Positions 43,168-61,141 of a stretch of DNA of 64,000 bases are shown here, piece after piece. Within the stretch, counting starts at the first letter, position 1, and each line of letters opens with the position of its first letter. The notes beneath the pieces were generated by a model, which saw only the letters and a program-made list of their open reading frames with translations, did no database searches and was not told where the DNA came from. The stretch is from Sphingosinicellaceae bacterium (GTDB taxonomy: Bacteria; Pseudomonadota; Alphaproteobacteria; Sphingomonadales; Sphingomonadaceae): contig CP079108.1 of NCBI GenBank assembly GCA_019285715.1, forward strand, positions 62,001 to 126,000. Direction: 5' to 3'. A program made the translations under genes and the position numbers.

Positions 43168-44340
43168 TCACGAACGCACTCGGGCGCTCCGGATCGCGCC
43201 GGTGATCGCCGCCCGCAGCGGGGTCGGCCGCAAGTCGGAGTCAAACGGGCAGCCGCGTTGTGGCAGGCCGTCCGACCTCGGCACAAATCGCTGCAGCCAT
43301 GACGAGCCATTATCCAGGCCCCAGCAGAGAATGTCCCTCACACCGGGCTGATCGAGCGTGACGTCGAGGAACGCGCGGGCCGTATCGGCGACGATCCGGT
43401 CTCGGCGGCCAATGTCCGAAGGTGCACGCCGGTCATCGATATCGAACTCCGTGACCAGCATCCCGTAGCCCAGGTCGTGGACCTCCTGGAGGAAGTCGCG
43501 CCAGATCTTTTGACTGGCAACGAGCTCCGACCCGACATCACCTCCAGGCACGGCGATATGCCCCTGGATGCCGAGGGCGTCGCAGGGAACGCTACGGGCC
43601 TTCATCCCCTCGAGCAACGCAAGGACGCCCCGGCGATGGGCGTCGCCGTCCGGGCCCCAGTGCATGTAATCGTTGTAGACGAGCTGTGCCGCGGGTGACG
43701 TGCGGCGCGACGCCGCGAACGTGACATCGAGTAGCCTATCGCCGAGGATGCGGGTCGCTACGGTGTCTCGCATCGAGCCGGTTTCGGGTTGGACCGTCTC
43801 GTTAACGACATCCCACGAGCGCACCGCGCGAAAGTGTTCGAGCATCGCCTGGATATGCGCCCCGAGAAGACCCTCAAGCGCGACGGCAGGAGCCGCGCCG
43901 AATGGGTAGTTGGCCAGCCAAGCCGGCACGTATTTAGGCTGATTCCAGAATAGGGAGTGGCCGCGCAGCGCAATGTCGTGATCAGCCGCATATGCCGCCA
44001 CCTTGTCGGCGGGCTCGAAGTCGAACGCGACCCCGTGTTTGTGGACCGATCCGAACTTGAACTCGTTCTCGGCGACGAGAATGCTGGATTCGGACGCCGC
44101 CAGGGCACCACGCCGGCTTCCGGAAGACGCCGCATTGACTGCAGTCCCGAAGCGCATGCCCTTGGCCGCCGCGATGTCCCGCAGCGCGGGGCTGGGCGTC
44201 GCTGTGATCAACTCCGCCAGCGGCTCGCAGCTCGCAAGCGCCAAGGCTCCAACCCCGGCAAGTGCCGTTCGACGGGAAAACGAGCTTGGTGCGGCAACGG
44301 TCATGCCATCGCGCCGATCCCTGCCCTCGTCGTCGCCCAT
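43168..44340 (-). CDS. GH10 endo-1,4-beta-xylanase, Tat/lipoprotein
   Basis: The 390-residue enzyme has a twin-arginine signal (SSFSRRTALAGVGALALASC) ending in a lipobox Cys. The GH10 barrel follows: GTAVNAA, AENEFKFGS, RGHSLFWNQ, the acid/base Glu in WDVVNETVQ, GIQGHIAVPG, and the nucleophile Glu in LVTEFDIDDR. It cuts xylan-type chains, probably at the outer side of the inner membrane or on the outer membrane. Met13 is an alternative start. It stands alone, with 214 bases to fumC upstream and 207 bases of featureless DNA downstream. Confidence 0.92.
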   Translation of the reverse strand: MGDDEGRDRRDGMTVAAPSSFSRRTALAGVGALALASCEPLAELITATPSPALRDIAAAKGMRFGTAVNAASSGSRRGALAASESSILVAENEFKFGSVHKHGVAFDFEPADKVAAYAADHDIALRGHSLFWNQPKYVPAWLANYPFGAAPAVALEGLLGAHIQAMLEHFRAVRSWDVVNETVQPETGSMRDTVATRILGDRLLDVTFAASRRTSPAAQLVYNDYMHWGPDGDAHRRGVLALLEGMKARSVPCDALGIQGHIAVPGGDVGSELVASQKIWRDFLQEVHDLGYGMLVTEFDIDDRRAPSDIGRRDRIVADTARAFLDVTLDQPGVRDILCWGLDNGSSWLQRFVPRSDGLPQRGCPFDSDLRPTPLRAAITGAIRSARVRS

Positions 44341-44555
44341 AGCCGCGTTTCCCGATTGCACCGCGAACGATGGCACCACCGATAACACGTTTGATACCGG
44401 TCGACATTTCGCGACGCGACGATGTCGAACCCGGCGGCGGACTTGCCGCGACGGTCCGGGGCCGGTGCCAGCGCCCGGAAGGCCTGGCAACCATCCGGTC
44501 GGCGAAGCGCGGTCGTCAGCGTGACGCGGCTGCCCAGCTCGAAACCATTGGGGAC

Positions 44556-45947
<1,392 letters not shown>

Positions 45948-46061
45948 GCGCGTGTCTCCATCGCTATCGTCCCGACAGGCGCCGGAACACTGATTGCTTT
46001 GCGCGCTGTGTCGCGGGAGTTTGCCCGGATGGCAACCGGCTGGGTCGTGCGACCTCGCAGG

Positions 46062-46466
46062 CTAGCCCCTGCTCGCCGTAATCGCGTTCGCCGGTTCGAC
46101 AAGATGCGCGCGCGAGGGGCCTGGTTCGAACCCGTCGGTGAAATACTGGGTTTCCTGCGCGACCAGACCGTCCTCGAACTCCATGATGCTCACGACATAC
46201 GATGGACGGTCGTCGTAGGTCAGGATGAGCTCGGTGATCCAGAGGGCCCCTGAACCGGTAATCCGCCGGACCGTGAAACGCTTGTGGCTCGGCTGAACGG
46301 CACGGCTTTCCCGGATGTTGTGCCGGCCACGGATACGCTCGCCAGACTGGGGGTAAAACAGCAGCGCGTCCTCGCGGTAAATCTCGTGCTCTGCCGCGAA
46401 GTCGTTGGCGTCCGAGGCTTCCCAGTGGCGCTCCAGCGCCGCGGCTATGAAACGATCATTCACCAT
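46062..46466 (-). CDS. nuclear transport factor 2-like (SnoaL) protein
   Basis: The 134-residue protein is a cone-shaped NTF2/SnoaL fold. The first helices hold AALERHWEASDANDFAAEHEIYREDALLFYP, and later strands read GRHNIRESRAVQPSHKRF, then EFEDGLVAQETQYFTDGFE. It could be an isomerase, cyclase-like enzyme or ligand-binding protein; none can be chosen. It starts with ATG after a short spacer from sspB. Confidence 0.85.
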   Translation of the reverse strand: MVNDRFIAAALERHWEASDANDFAAEHEIYREDALLFYPQSGERIRGRHNIRESRAVQPSHKRFTVRRITGSGALWITELILTYDDRPSYVVSIMEFEDGLVAQETQYFTDGFEPGPSRAHLVEPANAITASRG

Positions 46467-46532
46467 GACCTCGCAGCGAAGCGCCTCGACCGGGAGCTAT
46501 CATTCGGCTGCAGAGCGCAGAGGCGCGCAATC

Positions 46533-47006
46533 CTATTTCTTCCGAAATCGATCCAGCGTGACGACGTTCGACCCGTCCTCGACCGGGGGCGGCGGCGGCG
46601 CGGCCTCGGGTACGGCGGCAACGGCGGCCTCGCCCTCCTTGGGCTGGAACTGGAGCGCGAAGTTGACCGCTGGGTCGACGAAGCCGGTGACCGCGTCGAA
46701 GGGGATCACCAGCTTTGCCGGGACCTGGTTGAAGCTCAGCCCGATCTGGAACTTGTGGTCGTCGATCGCGAGGTCCCAGTAGCGATGCTGGATGATGACG
46801 GTCATCTCCTCGGGATAGCGCTCCAGCAGGTGCTTGGGCATCTCCACGCCCGGGTATCGGGTCCGAAAGGCGATGTAGAAATGGTGGCTGCCGGGCAGCC
46901 CGCCCTCGGCATCGATGCGATCGAGCACGCGCCGGACGACCGAACGCAACGCGTCCTGGACGATCTCGTCGTAGGGGATCAGGCTGTCGGCAGTGGTGTC
47001 GTTCAC
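46533..47006 (-). CDS. sspB: ClpXP adaptor SspB
   Basis: SspB binds the tmRNA-encoded tag and delivers tagged proteins to ClpXP. The 157-residue protein has the alphaproteobacterial SspB core: PYDEIVQDALRSVVRRVLDR, FYIAFRTRYPGVEMP, EEMTVIIQHRYWDL, and LSFNQVPAKLVIPFDAVTGFVDPAVNFALQF. An Ala/Pro linker leads to a C-terminal ClpX-binding tail (VVTLDRFRKK). The start is GTG. The ssrA gene lies about 100 bases upstream on the same strand. Confidence 0.94.
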   Translation of the reverse strand: MNDTTADSLIPYDEIVQDALRSVVRRVLDRIDAEGGLPGSHHFYIAFRTRYPGVEMPKHLLERYPEEMTVIIQHRYWDLAIDDHKFQIGLSFNQVPAKLVIPFDAVTGFVDPAVNFALQFQPKEGEAAVAAVPEAAPPPPPVEDGSNVVTLDRFRKK

Positions 47007-47104
47007 GACTCGGCTCCGGGGTCTGGCGGCAAGCTTACGGCATCGACCCCCCCGGCGTCATCCCCACGCAACAACGTCGTGTCGAGCGGACGTTCGGGTT
47101 GCTG

Positions 47105-47470
47105 CGTCACGCAGGGTTCGGGCTGGCTCAAGGGAAAGTGGGGAGCTTCTGTTGCTCGGTGCTCCCCAAACCGCCGGTTTCCACTTCTGTTGCCCGGTGT
47201 GGCCCGTACCGCGCTTTCGGCCAGTGTAACTTAGTCCGTTAGGACCGGGTTACGCTGCGATTGCGAATGCCTCGTTGTCGTTGGCATTTAGGAGTTAGAA
47301 CGGTTTAACGGCTCATTCAGGCCGGGCAAATACGTCGTCTTTGAATGCACGTCGATCCTGTTTCGGCCCCGCACGTCCCGCGACAACCGGGGGAGATTGG
47401 TGGAGCCGCCGGGTACCGCCCCCGGGTCCGAACATCTATTTCACGACACAATTTATCACCATAGTCGGCC
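47105..47470 (-). ncRNA. ssrA: tmRNA, permuted two-piece form
   Basis: The gene is circularly permuted, as in alphaproteobacteria. The acceptor piece comes first and ends GGCGGCTCCACCA, with the 3' A at 47398. A 27-base spacer (47371-47397) would be removed. The coding piece starts at 47370 with GGGGCCGAAACAGGATCGAC. GGGGCCG pairs with CGGCTCC to make the acceptor stem (one G-U). The tag frame lies at 47285-47250: ANDNEAFAIAA and stop. The outer ends of both pieces are approximate. The sspB gene follows directly. It frees stalled ribosomes and tags the peptide. Confidence 0.93.
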
Positions 47471-47471
47471 G

Positions 47472-48683
47472 CTAAGCCGACTCCGCCAAGATAGGCGAAC
47501 GGGCGTGTTTTGCAACCACGGCGCGGTAATGACCGAGCAGCGTCGCATTGATCGCGTCCCAATCGTAGGTCGCGGCCCGCGCAAGGCCCGCCTGGCCAAC
47601 CGCGGCGCGCTTCGCCGGATTCTCGACCAGAGCTTGGATCGCGTCGGCAAACGCGGTCGCATCGCCGGGCGGGACGAGCGCGCCCGTAACTCCGTCGACG
47701 ACGAGGCAGGTGTTGCCGGTGGCGTCGGCGGCGATCACCGGCAGGCCGCTCGCCATCGCCTCAAGGGTGACGTTGCCGAAGGTCTCGGTGGTCGACGGGT
47801 TGAGCATCATGTCGGCCGACGCATAGGCGCGGGGCAGCGCCAGCCCGCCGAGGAAGCCGGTCAGCACGGCTTCCGGCACCTGCGCCTGGAACTTGGCGCG
47901 GGCCGGGCCGTCGCCGACCACCATCAGCCGGTGGGGCACGCCGCGGCGGGTCAACTCGGCCATCGTCGCGGCGACGACGTCGAGGCCCTTTTCGGGGACT
48001 AGCCGCCCGACGAAGGCAATCGTTGGCTCCTCGATGCCGATGCCGAGACCGCGCCGCCACACCAGGTCGCGCCGGGTCGGGGTGAAGCGGGTCTTGTCGA
48101 TGCCGCGGCTCCAGACCTTGATGCGGTCCGACATGCCCTGCGCGAGGAGAACCTCGGCAAAGCCTTCGGAGGTCGCGTAGATCTCGTCGAGGTCGTGATA
48201 GAAGCGGCGCAGGTGGCGCTCTGCCCAGCGCCGCAGGAAGGCGAGGCCATAGAAGGCGAAATAGGTCTCGAAGCGGGTGTGGACCGACGACACCACGGGC
48301 ACGCCGGCGTGCTTGGCCCATTTCTTGACGCTGAAGCCGAGTGAATCGGGTGCGGCGAGGTGGACCAATGTCGGTGCGAACGCCTCGAGGTCGCGCCGCG
48401 TCTCGGCCCCGAGCGGCTTGGCATAACGGTAGTCGGGGCGCAGCGGAATCCGCCACGCCGGAACCGATATCAGCGTACCCGACGGTTCGAACGCCGGGAA
48501 CGCGGTGGTCGGCGAATAGACCCGAACCGCTATACCCTGGCGCTCAAGATAGTCGACGAGCTTGTTGAGCGCCTGGTTGGCACCGTCGCGGACGTAATTA
48601 TAGTTTCCGGAGAACAGCGCGACACGGAGCTCCGGCGCAGTGGGCGCGGATTTGGGGACGGGGAGCGGCAACACGACGTTCAT
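47472..48683 (-). CDS. glycosyltransferase family 4 (GT-B) protein
   Basis: The 403-residue protein has a GT-B layout. The N-terminal domain (ALFSGNYNYVRDGANQALNKLVDYLERQG, then VPVVSSVHTRFETYFAFYG) resembles GT4 mannosyl- or glucosyltransferases acting on glycolipids. The C-terminal donor domain has VGRLVPEKGLD, and then NPSTTETFGNVTLEAMASGLPVIA with the E-x7-E motif. Donor and acceptor are unknown. No signal peptide. The ssrA acceptor piece begins right after its stop. Confidence 0.9.
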   Translation of the reverse strand: MNVVLPLPVPKSAPTAPELRVALFSGNYNYVRDGANQALNKLVDYLERQGIAVRVYSPTTAFPAFEPSGTLISVPAWRIPLRPDYRYAKPLGAETRRDLEAFAPTLVHLAAPDSLGFSVKKWAKHAGVPVVSSVHTRFETYFAFYGLAFLRRWAERHLRRFYHDLDEIYATSEGFAEVLLAQGMSDRIKVWSRGIDKTRFTPTRRDLVWRRGLGIGIEEPTIAFVGRLVPEKGLDVVAATMAELTRRGVPHRLMVVGDGPARAKFQAQVPEAVLTGFLGGLALPRAYASADMMLNPSTTETFGNVTLEAMASGLPVIAADATGNTCLVVDGVTGALVPPGDATAFADAIQALVENPAKRAAVGQAGLARAATYDWDAINATLLGHYRAVVAKHARSPILAESA

Positions 48684-48732
48684 GGGCGGCGCATAGCACG
48701 TCCGGGGCGGGACCCGACAATGATACGGTCGG

Positions 48733-49481
48733 TCACCGCCCGATGCGGACCAGCGCGCTCGCGGCCCAGTCGTACATCCGGGCCTGGTCGGCGCGTTGCT
48801 GGCGGCTCAGCCGGCGGGCACGGTCGCCGACTTCGCGGAGCAATTGCCGGGCCTCGCCGGTGCGCCCGGCCGCCATCAGCAAATTGGCGTAGCGGCAGCG
48901 CACCTCCTCGCCCGGGACACGCGCGACGAGGTCGGCGTAGATCGGCATCGCCTCCGGTGCGCGTCCGACAGCTTCGAGGACCTTGGCCCGAAGCAACGCA
49001 TTGCGGCCGCCGTCGCTCGATTCCGCCGTCGGCAGCGCCTCGGCGACCTGAAGCGCACGGGCGGCGTTGCCGGAGTCGAGCAACGCGCTTCCCAGCTTTA
49101 ACAACGTGCTGACATTGCCCGACTGAATGCCGCCGAGCGCCGCCTCGTAGCGGACGATGGCATCGCCGGCCCGATCGAGTTCGACCAGCGCGTCTGCGAC
49201 CGGGCGTGGTTGAGCGGCGTGTCGGCGAGGTCGAGCGCATCGCGGGCGGCGCGGAGCTGGCGCTCCGGGGCGAGCGCCTTGGCGACCCGGCCGCGCGCCG
49301 CGGCGGCGGTCCGCCCGCCCCACAGGCCGGGTGCGATCTCGATGACGAAATAGGCGATGCAGCCCGGTCTCGACAGCATCACCGCGGCCAGCACCCAGGC
49401 CTGGTTGCGGCCGTGGCGGATGACGTGAACCACGGTCAGCACCTGGATCAGCACCGACAAGACGACGAGACCCATGCGCAT
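48733..49481 (-). pseudogene. membrane TPR protein gene with a 1-base frameshift
   Basis: Two overlapping frames make one protein when a base is restored near 49200. The first gives an N-terminal membrane region (MGLVVLSVLIQVLTVVHVI, AYFVIEIAPGLWG) and a helical start (RAARDALDLADTPLNHA). The second continues as VADALVELDRAGDAIVRYEAALGG and TPR-like helices to the stop (ARMYDWAASALVRIGR). The join reads ...NHAR|VADAL..., lacking one base. It may be a true mutation or a sequencing error. TPR proteins usually scaffold other proteins; the target is unknown. Confidence 0.8.
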
Positions 49482-49536
49482 ACCCCCGAATGTCGTTACT
49501 GAAGCGTTACGCTTTCGACGAGGTCAAGCGGCCACG

Positions 49537-49568
49537 AAAAAGCCCCGCCGGATTGCTCCGGCGGGGCT
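49537..49568 (-). terminator. rho-independent terminator after rpoC
   Basis: A perfect 12-base stem AGCCCCGCCGGA/TCCGGCGGGGCT with a GCAA loop is followed on the minus strand by a T run. It lies 25 bases after the rpoC stop, so it ends the rpoBC transcript. Confidence 0.93.
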
Positions 49569-49593
49569 GGTTCGTTGGTCCGCGGTGCGGAGG

Positions 49594-53790
<4,197 letters not shown>

Positions 53791-53811
53791 GGGTACCGTC
53801 CTTCTAATCCT

Positions 53812-53934
53812 TCCCTCCCCCCTTGAGGGGGAGGGACAGCCGCCTCTTCGGCGGCAGGGAGAGGGGTCGGGGCTCAACCCCTCACCCTGGTCGCCAAGCG
53901 GCGACCTGTCCCTCCCCCTCAAGGGGGGAGGGAC
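53812..53934. repeat. repeat element between rpoB and rpoC
   Basis: This 123-base element has two outer palindromes, TCCCTCCCCCCTTGAGGGGG... at one end and GTCCCTCCCCCTCAAGGGGG... at the other, which also pair with each other. Two inner hairpins lie between (GCCGCCTC/GGCGGC and GGTCGCC/GGCGACC). It takes up nearly all of the 156-base rpoB-rpoC gap and must be transcribed as part of the operon. A weaker relative lies at 4379. Confidence 0.85.
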
Positions 53935-53946
53935 CCGGTTCTTAGT

Positions 53947-58098
<4,152 letters not shown>

Positions 58099-58387
58099 GC
58101 GTCTTAGTGTCCTCATTACCGCCGCGAGGAGGCACGCCCCCACGCGAAAAAGTGCGTGCCCGGGGCTCTCCGGACCGCACCGTTAGCGTGATGAAACCTT
58201 GACCCTGTCCCAATTCTGCGCGGCGGGGTCGCTTAACCTGCCGTGTCCCGGGACCGGGAAAGGCGGCCGATAGCGCGAGCGTCACGCAACCGACCGGGAT
58301 GTCTGTGTAGCGGCTATATAGGCGACGTGTTGGATTAGGGGAAGGGCTATCTCGCCGCATGCCGGAGGGGCGGTCGCCAAAGCCCCG
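58099..58387 (-). other. rpoB 5' region, no gene seen
   Basis: This 289-base stretch holds the probable rpoBC promoter and leader. The minus strand contains a long hairpin just before rpoB: GGCACGC pairs with GCGTGCC around a loop with a T5 run, which could be an attenuator. I could not call a sigma-70 promoter with confidence. No ORF here resembles a protein. Confidence 0.5.
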
Positions 58388-58789
58388 TCATTGCGTCCGG
58401 TAGCGCGCCTCGCACCAGGTGCCAATGGCAAGCGCGAGCAGCACGGGGTAGGCCCAAAACGCTTCCGCCGTCGCATAAGCGTTCGGCCAGATCGTGACAT
58501 CGACGAAGCGCGCGACATGGATCAGCGTCCCGACGATCTGGAAACCGGCCGCCCACATCGGCCAGAACCGGTCGCTGACCATCGCAAGCATGATCAGGAA
58601 AACGAACAGCGCCGCGTCGATTGCAAGAATGCCGAGCTCGGGACCGATAAACGAGGTCGTCGCCACCAGCGGCGAAACGAATGCTGCCGCCAACAGCAGG
58701 ACCGCCGTCAACCGCTCGCTCGCGCGACCTTTCCAGAGCGCGATGCCGCAACCGCCAAAAAGAAAGACCGAGAAGATTATCGTGATCAA
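58388..58789 (-). CDS. small polytopic membrane protein, unknown function
   Basis: The 133-residue protein has four hydrophobic helices: TIIFSVFLFGGCGIALW, LTAVLLLAAAFVSPLVA, LGILAIDAALFVFLIMLAMV and AFWAYPVLLALAIGTWC. The third and last are joined by a loop with FWPMWAAGFQIVGTLIHVARF. A TTG start follows GGGAGG at 4 bases. I do not recognise the family. It is one of three genes set between rplL and rpoB. Confidence 0.68.
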   Translation of the reverse strand: MITIIFSVFLFGGCGIALWKGRASERLTAVLLLAAAFVSPLVATTSFIGPELGILAIDAALFVFLIMLAMVSDRFWPMWAAGFQIVGTLIHVARFVDVTIWPNAYATAEAFWAYPVLLALAIGTWCEARYRTQ

Positions 58790-58843
58790 GGGTGCCTCCC
58801 TTCTGAAGTCGCGGGTTCGGCCGCCTGCCGAACCCGCCCTTTA

Positions 58844-59203
58844 TCAGGCGGCGACGGCAACCGCGGCAACGCTGCGCAAAACGCGGCCTTCGTCGAGCTG
58901 AGCGGCCGGCTTCGCATAGCTGCCGAACGCCACTGCGCCGAGGCCCATCTGCTTCTGCGCGACACTCAGGGCCTTGTGGGTGGCGACGATCGAACCGCGC
59001 GCCTGGACCAGTGCGGCGCAGGTCTGCGCGGCCTCCATCAGCGCGTCCTGGCCGATCAGGGCCGACAGCCCGGCACTGCCCCGCACCGACGGCATCATGC
59101 CGGTCAGGGTCGCGGTCGCGGCGATCGCGGCATCGATGGCGGCTTCGGCGGCGAACAGCTGGTCGGCGACCGACTGCGCGATTTCGCGACGTTCCTTGAG
59201 CAT
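58844..59203 (-). CDS. helical protein of unknown function beside LuxR regulator
   Basis: The 119-residue protein is Ala-rich and almost entirely helical (LKERREIAQSVADQLFAAEAAIDAAIAATATLTGMM, then LMEAAQTCAALVQARGSIVATHKAL). AAGGA lies 9 bases before the ATG. It has no membrane segment. It lies 65 bases downstream of the LuxR-type gene in the same direction and probably forms a unit with it. Confidence 0.7.
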   Translation of the reverse strand: MLKERREIAQSVADQLFAAEAAIDAAIAATATLTGMMPSVRGSAGLSALIGQDALMEAAQTCAALVQARGSIVATHKALSVAQKQMGLGAVAFGSYAKPAAQLDEGRVLRSVAAVAVAA

Positions 59204-59268
59204 GACATGATCCTTCGATCGCGCCGAAGCGCGTGACTGCAGAACTGCCGGACGGACGTCCGACGGTC

Positions 59269-60039
59269 TTAGAGTAGCTTCTTGAGCGCTTCGAGCGCGC
59301 CCAGAATGGCCCCGAACCCTAGCGACGAACCGATCGCGATCATCGCGACCCAAGCGAGCCTGGCACCCGGCGAAAGCGTGTTGCGCGCGCCCCAGGGGAG
59401 CGAGCCTGCGAGTGGCGTCTCGACGTTTCGTCCGTCCGCCTTGATCTTCGCGACGGACCCCGTCCCGAGGGGGTTACCGACGAAGGGCAACGATGCGCCC
59501 GCCAGACGGGGAGGGCCGCTGGCGGGCGGACCGAAGTCCGGACTGAACCGCGTATCCGAATGCTGGGTCGCATATTCGTCGCTCGTGGTTGAGGCCGGCA
59601 CCGTCACTGTGCCCGTCACGCCGCCCACGGCAACGTCCGGTGCCTGATATATCAAGGGCCGGTAGGAATTGGCGGTGGCCGCGCCCTGCCCCTCGGCCTC
59701 GACCAGCGCCCGCGCCGCCTCGATCCGGCTAGAGACACCAAGCGTTTTCAGGGCGTTGCGGATACGCATGTCGACGGTGTGCGGCGAGATGCCGAGCACG
59801 CGCGCGATATCCTTGGAGGTCATGTGGTCATAGACCAGCCGCAGGCAATCGCGCTGCCCGTCGGTCAGCTGCCCGACGCCACGGCTCACCGCGACATCCC
59901 GGGGTGACTTATGCTCATAGGACAGCGGATGCGTCCGCGGCGCCGTGACGTCAATGCCGTGCGACCGGGCCATGCCAGCCCGGAGTCGCGTCTGCCAGTC
60001 GAGTGTACCCAGGTCTGCATTGTCCGCCATGACGTTCAT
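59269..60039 (-). CDS. LuxR-type regulator with C-terminal membrane anchor
   Basis: A LuxR/GerE helix-turn-helix lies at residues about 57-115: QLTDGQRDCLRLVYDHMTSKDIARVLGISPHTVDMRIRNAL. The next 110 residues are a Pro/Gly/Thr-rich linker. The protein ends with a single membrane helix (LAWVAMIAIGSSLGFGAILGAL) and a short basic tail. The order DNA-binding domain first, membrane anchor last, is the reverse of typical LuxR sensors. A one-component regulator controlled from the membrane is suggested, but the signal is unknown. Confidence 0.85.
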   Translation of the reverse strand: MNVMADNADLGTLDWQTRLRAGMARSHGIDVTAPRTHPLSYEHKSPRDVAVSRGVGQLTDGQRDCLRLVYDHMTSKDIARVLGISPHTVDMRIRNALKTLGVSSRIEAARALVEAEGQGAATANSYRPLIYQAPDVAVGGVTGTVTVPASTTSDEYATQHSDTRFSPDFGPPASGPPRLAGASLPFVGNPLGTGSVAKIKADGRNVETPLAGSLPWGARNTLSPGARLAWVAMIAIGSSLGFGAILGALEALKKLL

Positions 60040-60149
60040 GCCCGTCCTGCCTTGTCTTACCCGCTGATGAACAATGCATAGTAAATTATGAACGGAGTCT
60101 ACAGGCCCTGGCCTTGGTCGCGACGGGGCACACGTGATGAGCGGGCACG

Positions 60150-60178
60150 AAAAAGGGGCGGTCCCGCGGGACCGCCCC
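60150..60178 (-). terminator. rho-independent terminator after rplL
   Basis: A perfect palindrome, GGGGCGGTCCC/GGGACCGCCCC with a two-base loop, is followed by TTTTT on the minus strand. It lies 21 bases after the rplL stop and should end most rplJL transcripts, so rpoBC needs its own promoter. Confidence 0.94.
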
Positions 60179-60199
60179 TCCAGTCGATCGAAGTCGGGC

Positions 60200-60574
60200 T
60201 TACTTGAGTTCGACGGTTGCGCCGGCGGCCTCGAGCTGAGCCTTGATCTTCTCGGCTTCCGCCTTGTTGATGCCTTCCTTGACGGCCTTGGGAGCCGACT
60301 CGACCAGCGTCTTGGCTTCAGTGAGGCCCAGGCCGGTGATGGCGCGGACTTCCTTGATGACGTTGATCTTCTTGCCGCCGTCGCCGGTCAGGACGACGTC
60401 GAACTCGGTCTTCTCTTCGACGGCAGGGCCGGCGGCAGCGGCCGGGCCGGCAGCGGCAGCGGCCGGAGCGGCGGCGGAAACGCCCCACTTCTCTTCGAGC
60501 ATCTTCGCGAGGTCAGCAGCCTCGAGGACGGTCAGGGTCGAAAGCTCTTCGACGATCTTGTTAAGGTCAGCCAT
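60200..60574 (-). CDS. rplL: 50S ribosomal protein L7/L12
   Basis: The 124-residue stalk protein has the dimerising N-terminal helices ([26 protein letters not shown]), an Ala/Pro hinge (about 35-52), and the C-terminal domain [33 protein letters not shown] that contacts elongation factors. It follows rplJ by 51 bases. It is the last gene before a strong terminator. Confidence 0.98.
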   Translation of the reverse strand: MADLNKIVEELSTLTVLEAADLAKMLEEKWGVSAAAPAAAAAGPAAAAGPAVEEKTEFDVVLTGDGGKKINVIKEVRAITGLGLTEAKTLVESAPKAVKEGINKAEAEKIKAQLEAAGATVELK

Positions 60575-60625
60575 GTGTAGTCTCCAGATTGGGGCGGCAT
60601 AGAGCGCCCGGATGTTGCTTCGGCG

Positions 60626-61141
60626 TTATGCCGCTTCCTTGATGGCGTAGGCCCCGAACACGCGGGCAAGCTTGCCCGCCGGCGCGTTGACAAGCTGTGC
60701 GATCTTGCTCGCGGGTGCCTGGATAAGGCCCACGATCCGACCACGCAGTTCGTCGAGCGAAGGCAATGCTGCCAACGCCTTGACGCCGTTGATGTCGAGT
60801 ACGGTCGTCCCCATCGCGCCGCCGACGATTTCGAACTTGTCGTTCGTCTTCGCAAAATCGACTGCAACCTTGGCTGCAGCGACCGGATCGGTGGATGTGG
60901 CGAAACCGATAGGACCCGTCAGCAGCTCGCCGATCGGCTGGTAGGGCGTGCCTTCCAGGGCGATCCGCGCGAGGCGGTTCTTGGTCACTTTGAAGCTGGC
61001 ACCCGCCTGCCGCATCTTCGTCCGGAGATCGGTGACCTGGGCCACTGTCAAACCATGATTGCGCGTGACAACGACCACGGCAGTCTCGGACAAAGTCTTG
61101 GCGAGGGCGGAGACCTGCTCTGTTTTCTGAGCGCGATCCAT
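60626..61141 (-). CDS. rplJ: 50S ribosomal protein L10
   Basis: The 171-residue protein matches L10: [54 protein letters not shown], and a C-terminal helix ([18 protein letters not shown]) that holds the L7/L12 dimers. GAGGAGAG precedes the ATG; 22 more upstream codons are in frame but unlike L10. It heads the rplJL unit with its own long leader. Confidence 0.97.
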   Translation of the reverse strand: MDRAQKTEQVSALAKTLSETAVVVVTRNHGLTVAQVTDLRTKMRQAGASFKVTKNRLARIALEGTPYQPIGELLTGPIGFATSTDPVAAAKVAVDFAKTNDKFEIVGGAMGTTVLDINGVKALAALPSLDELRGRIVGLIQAPASKIAQLVNAPAGKLARVFGAYAIKEAA

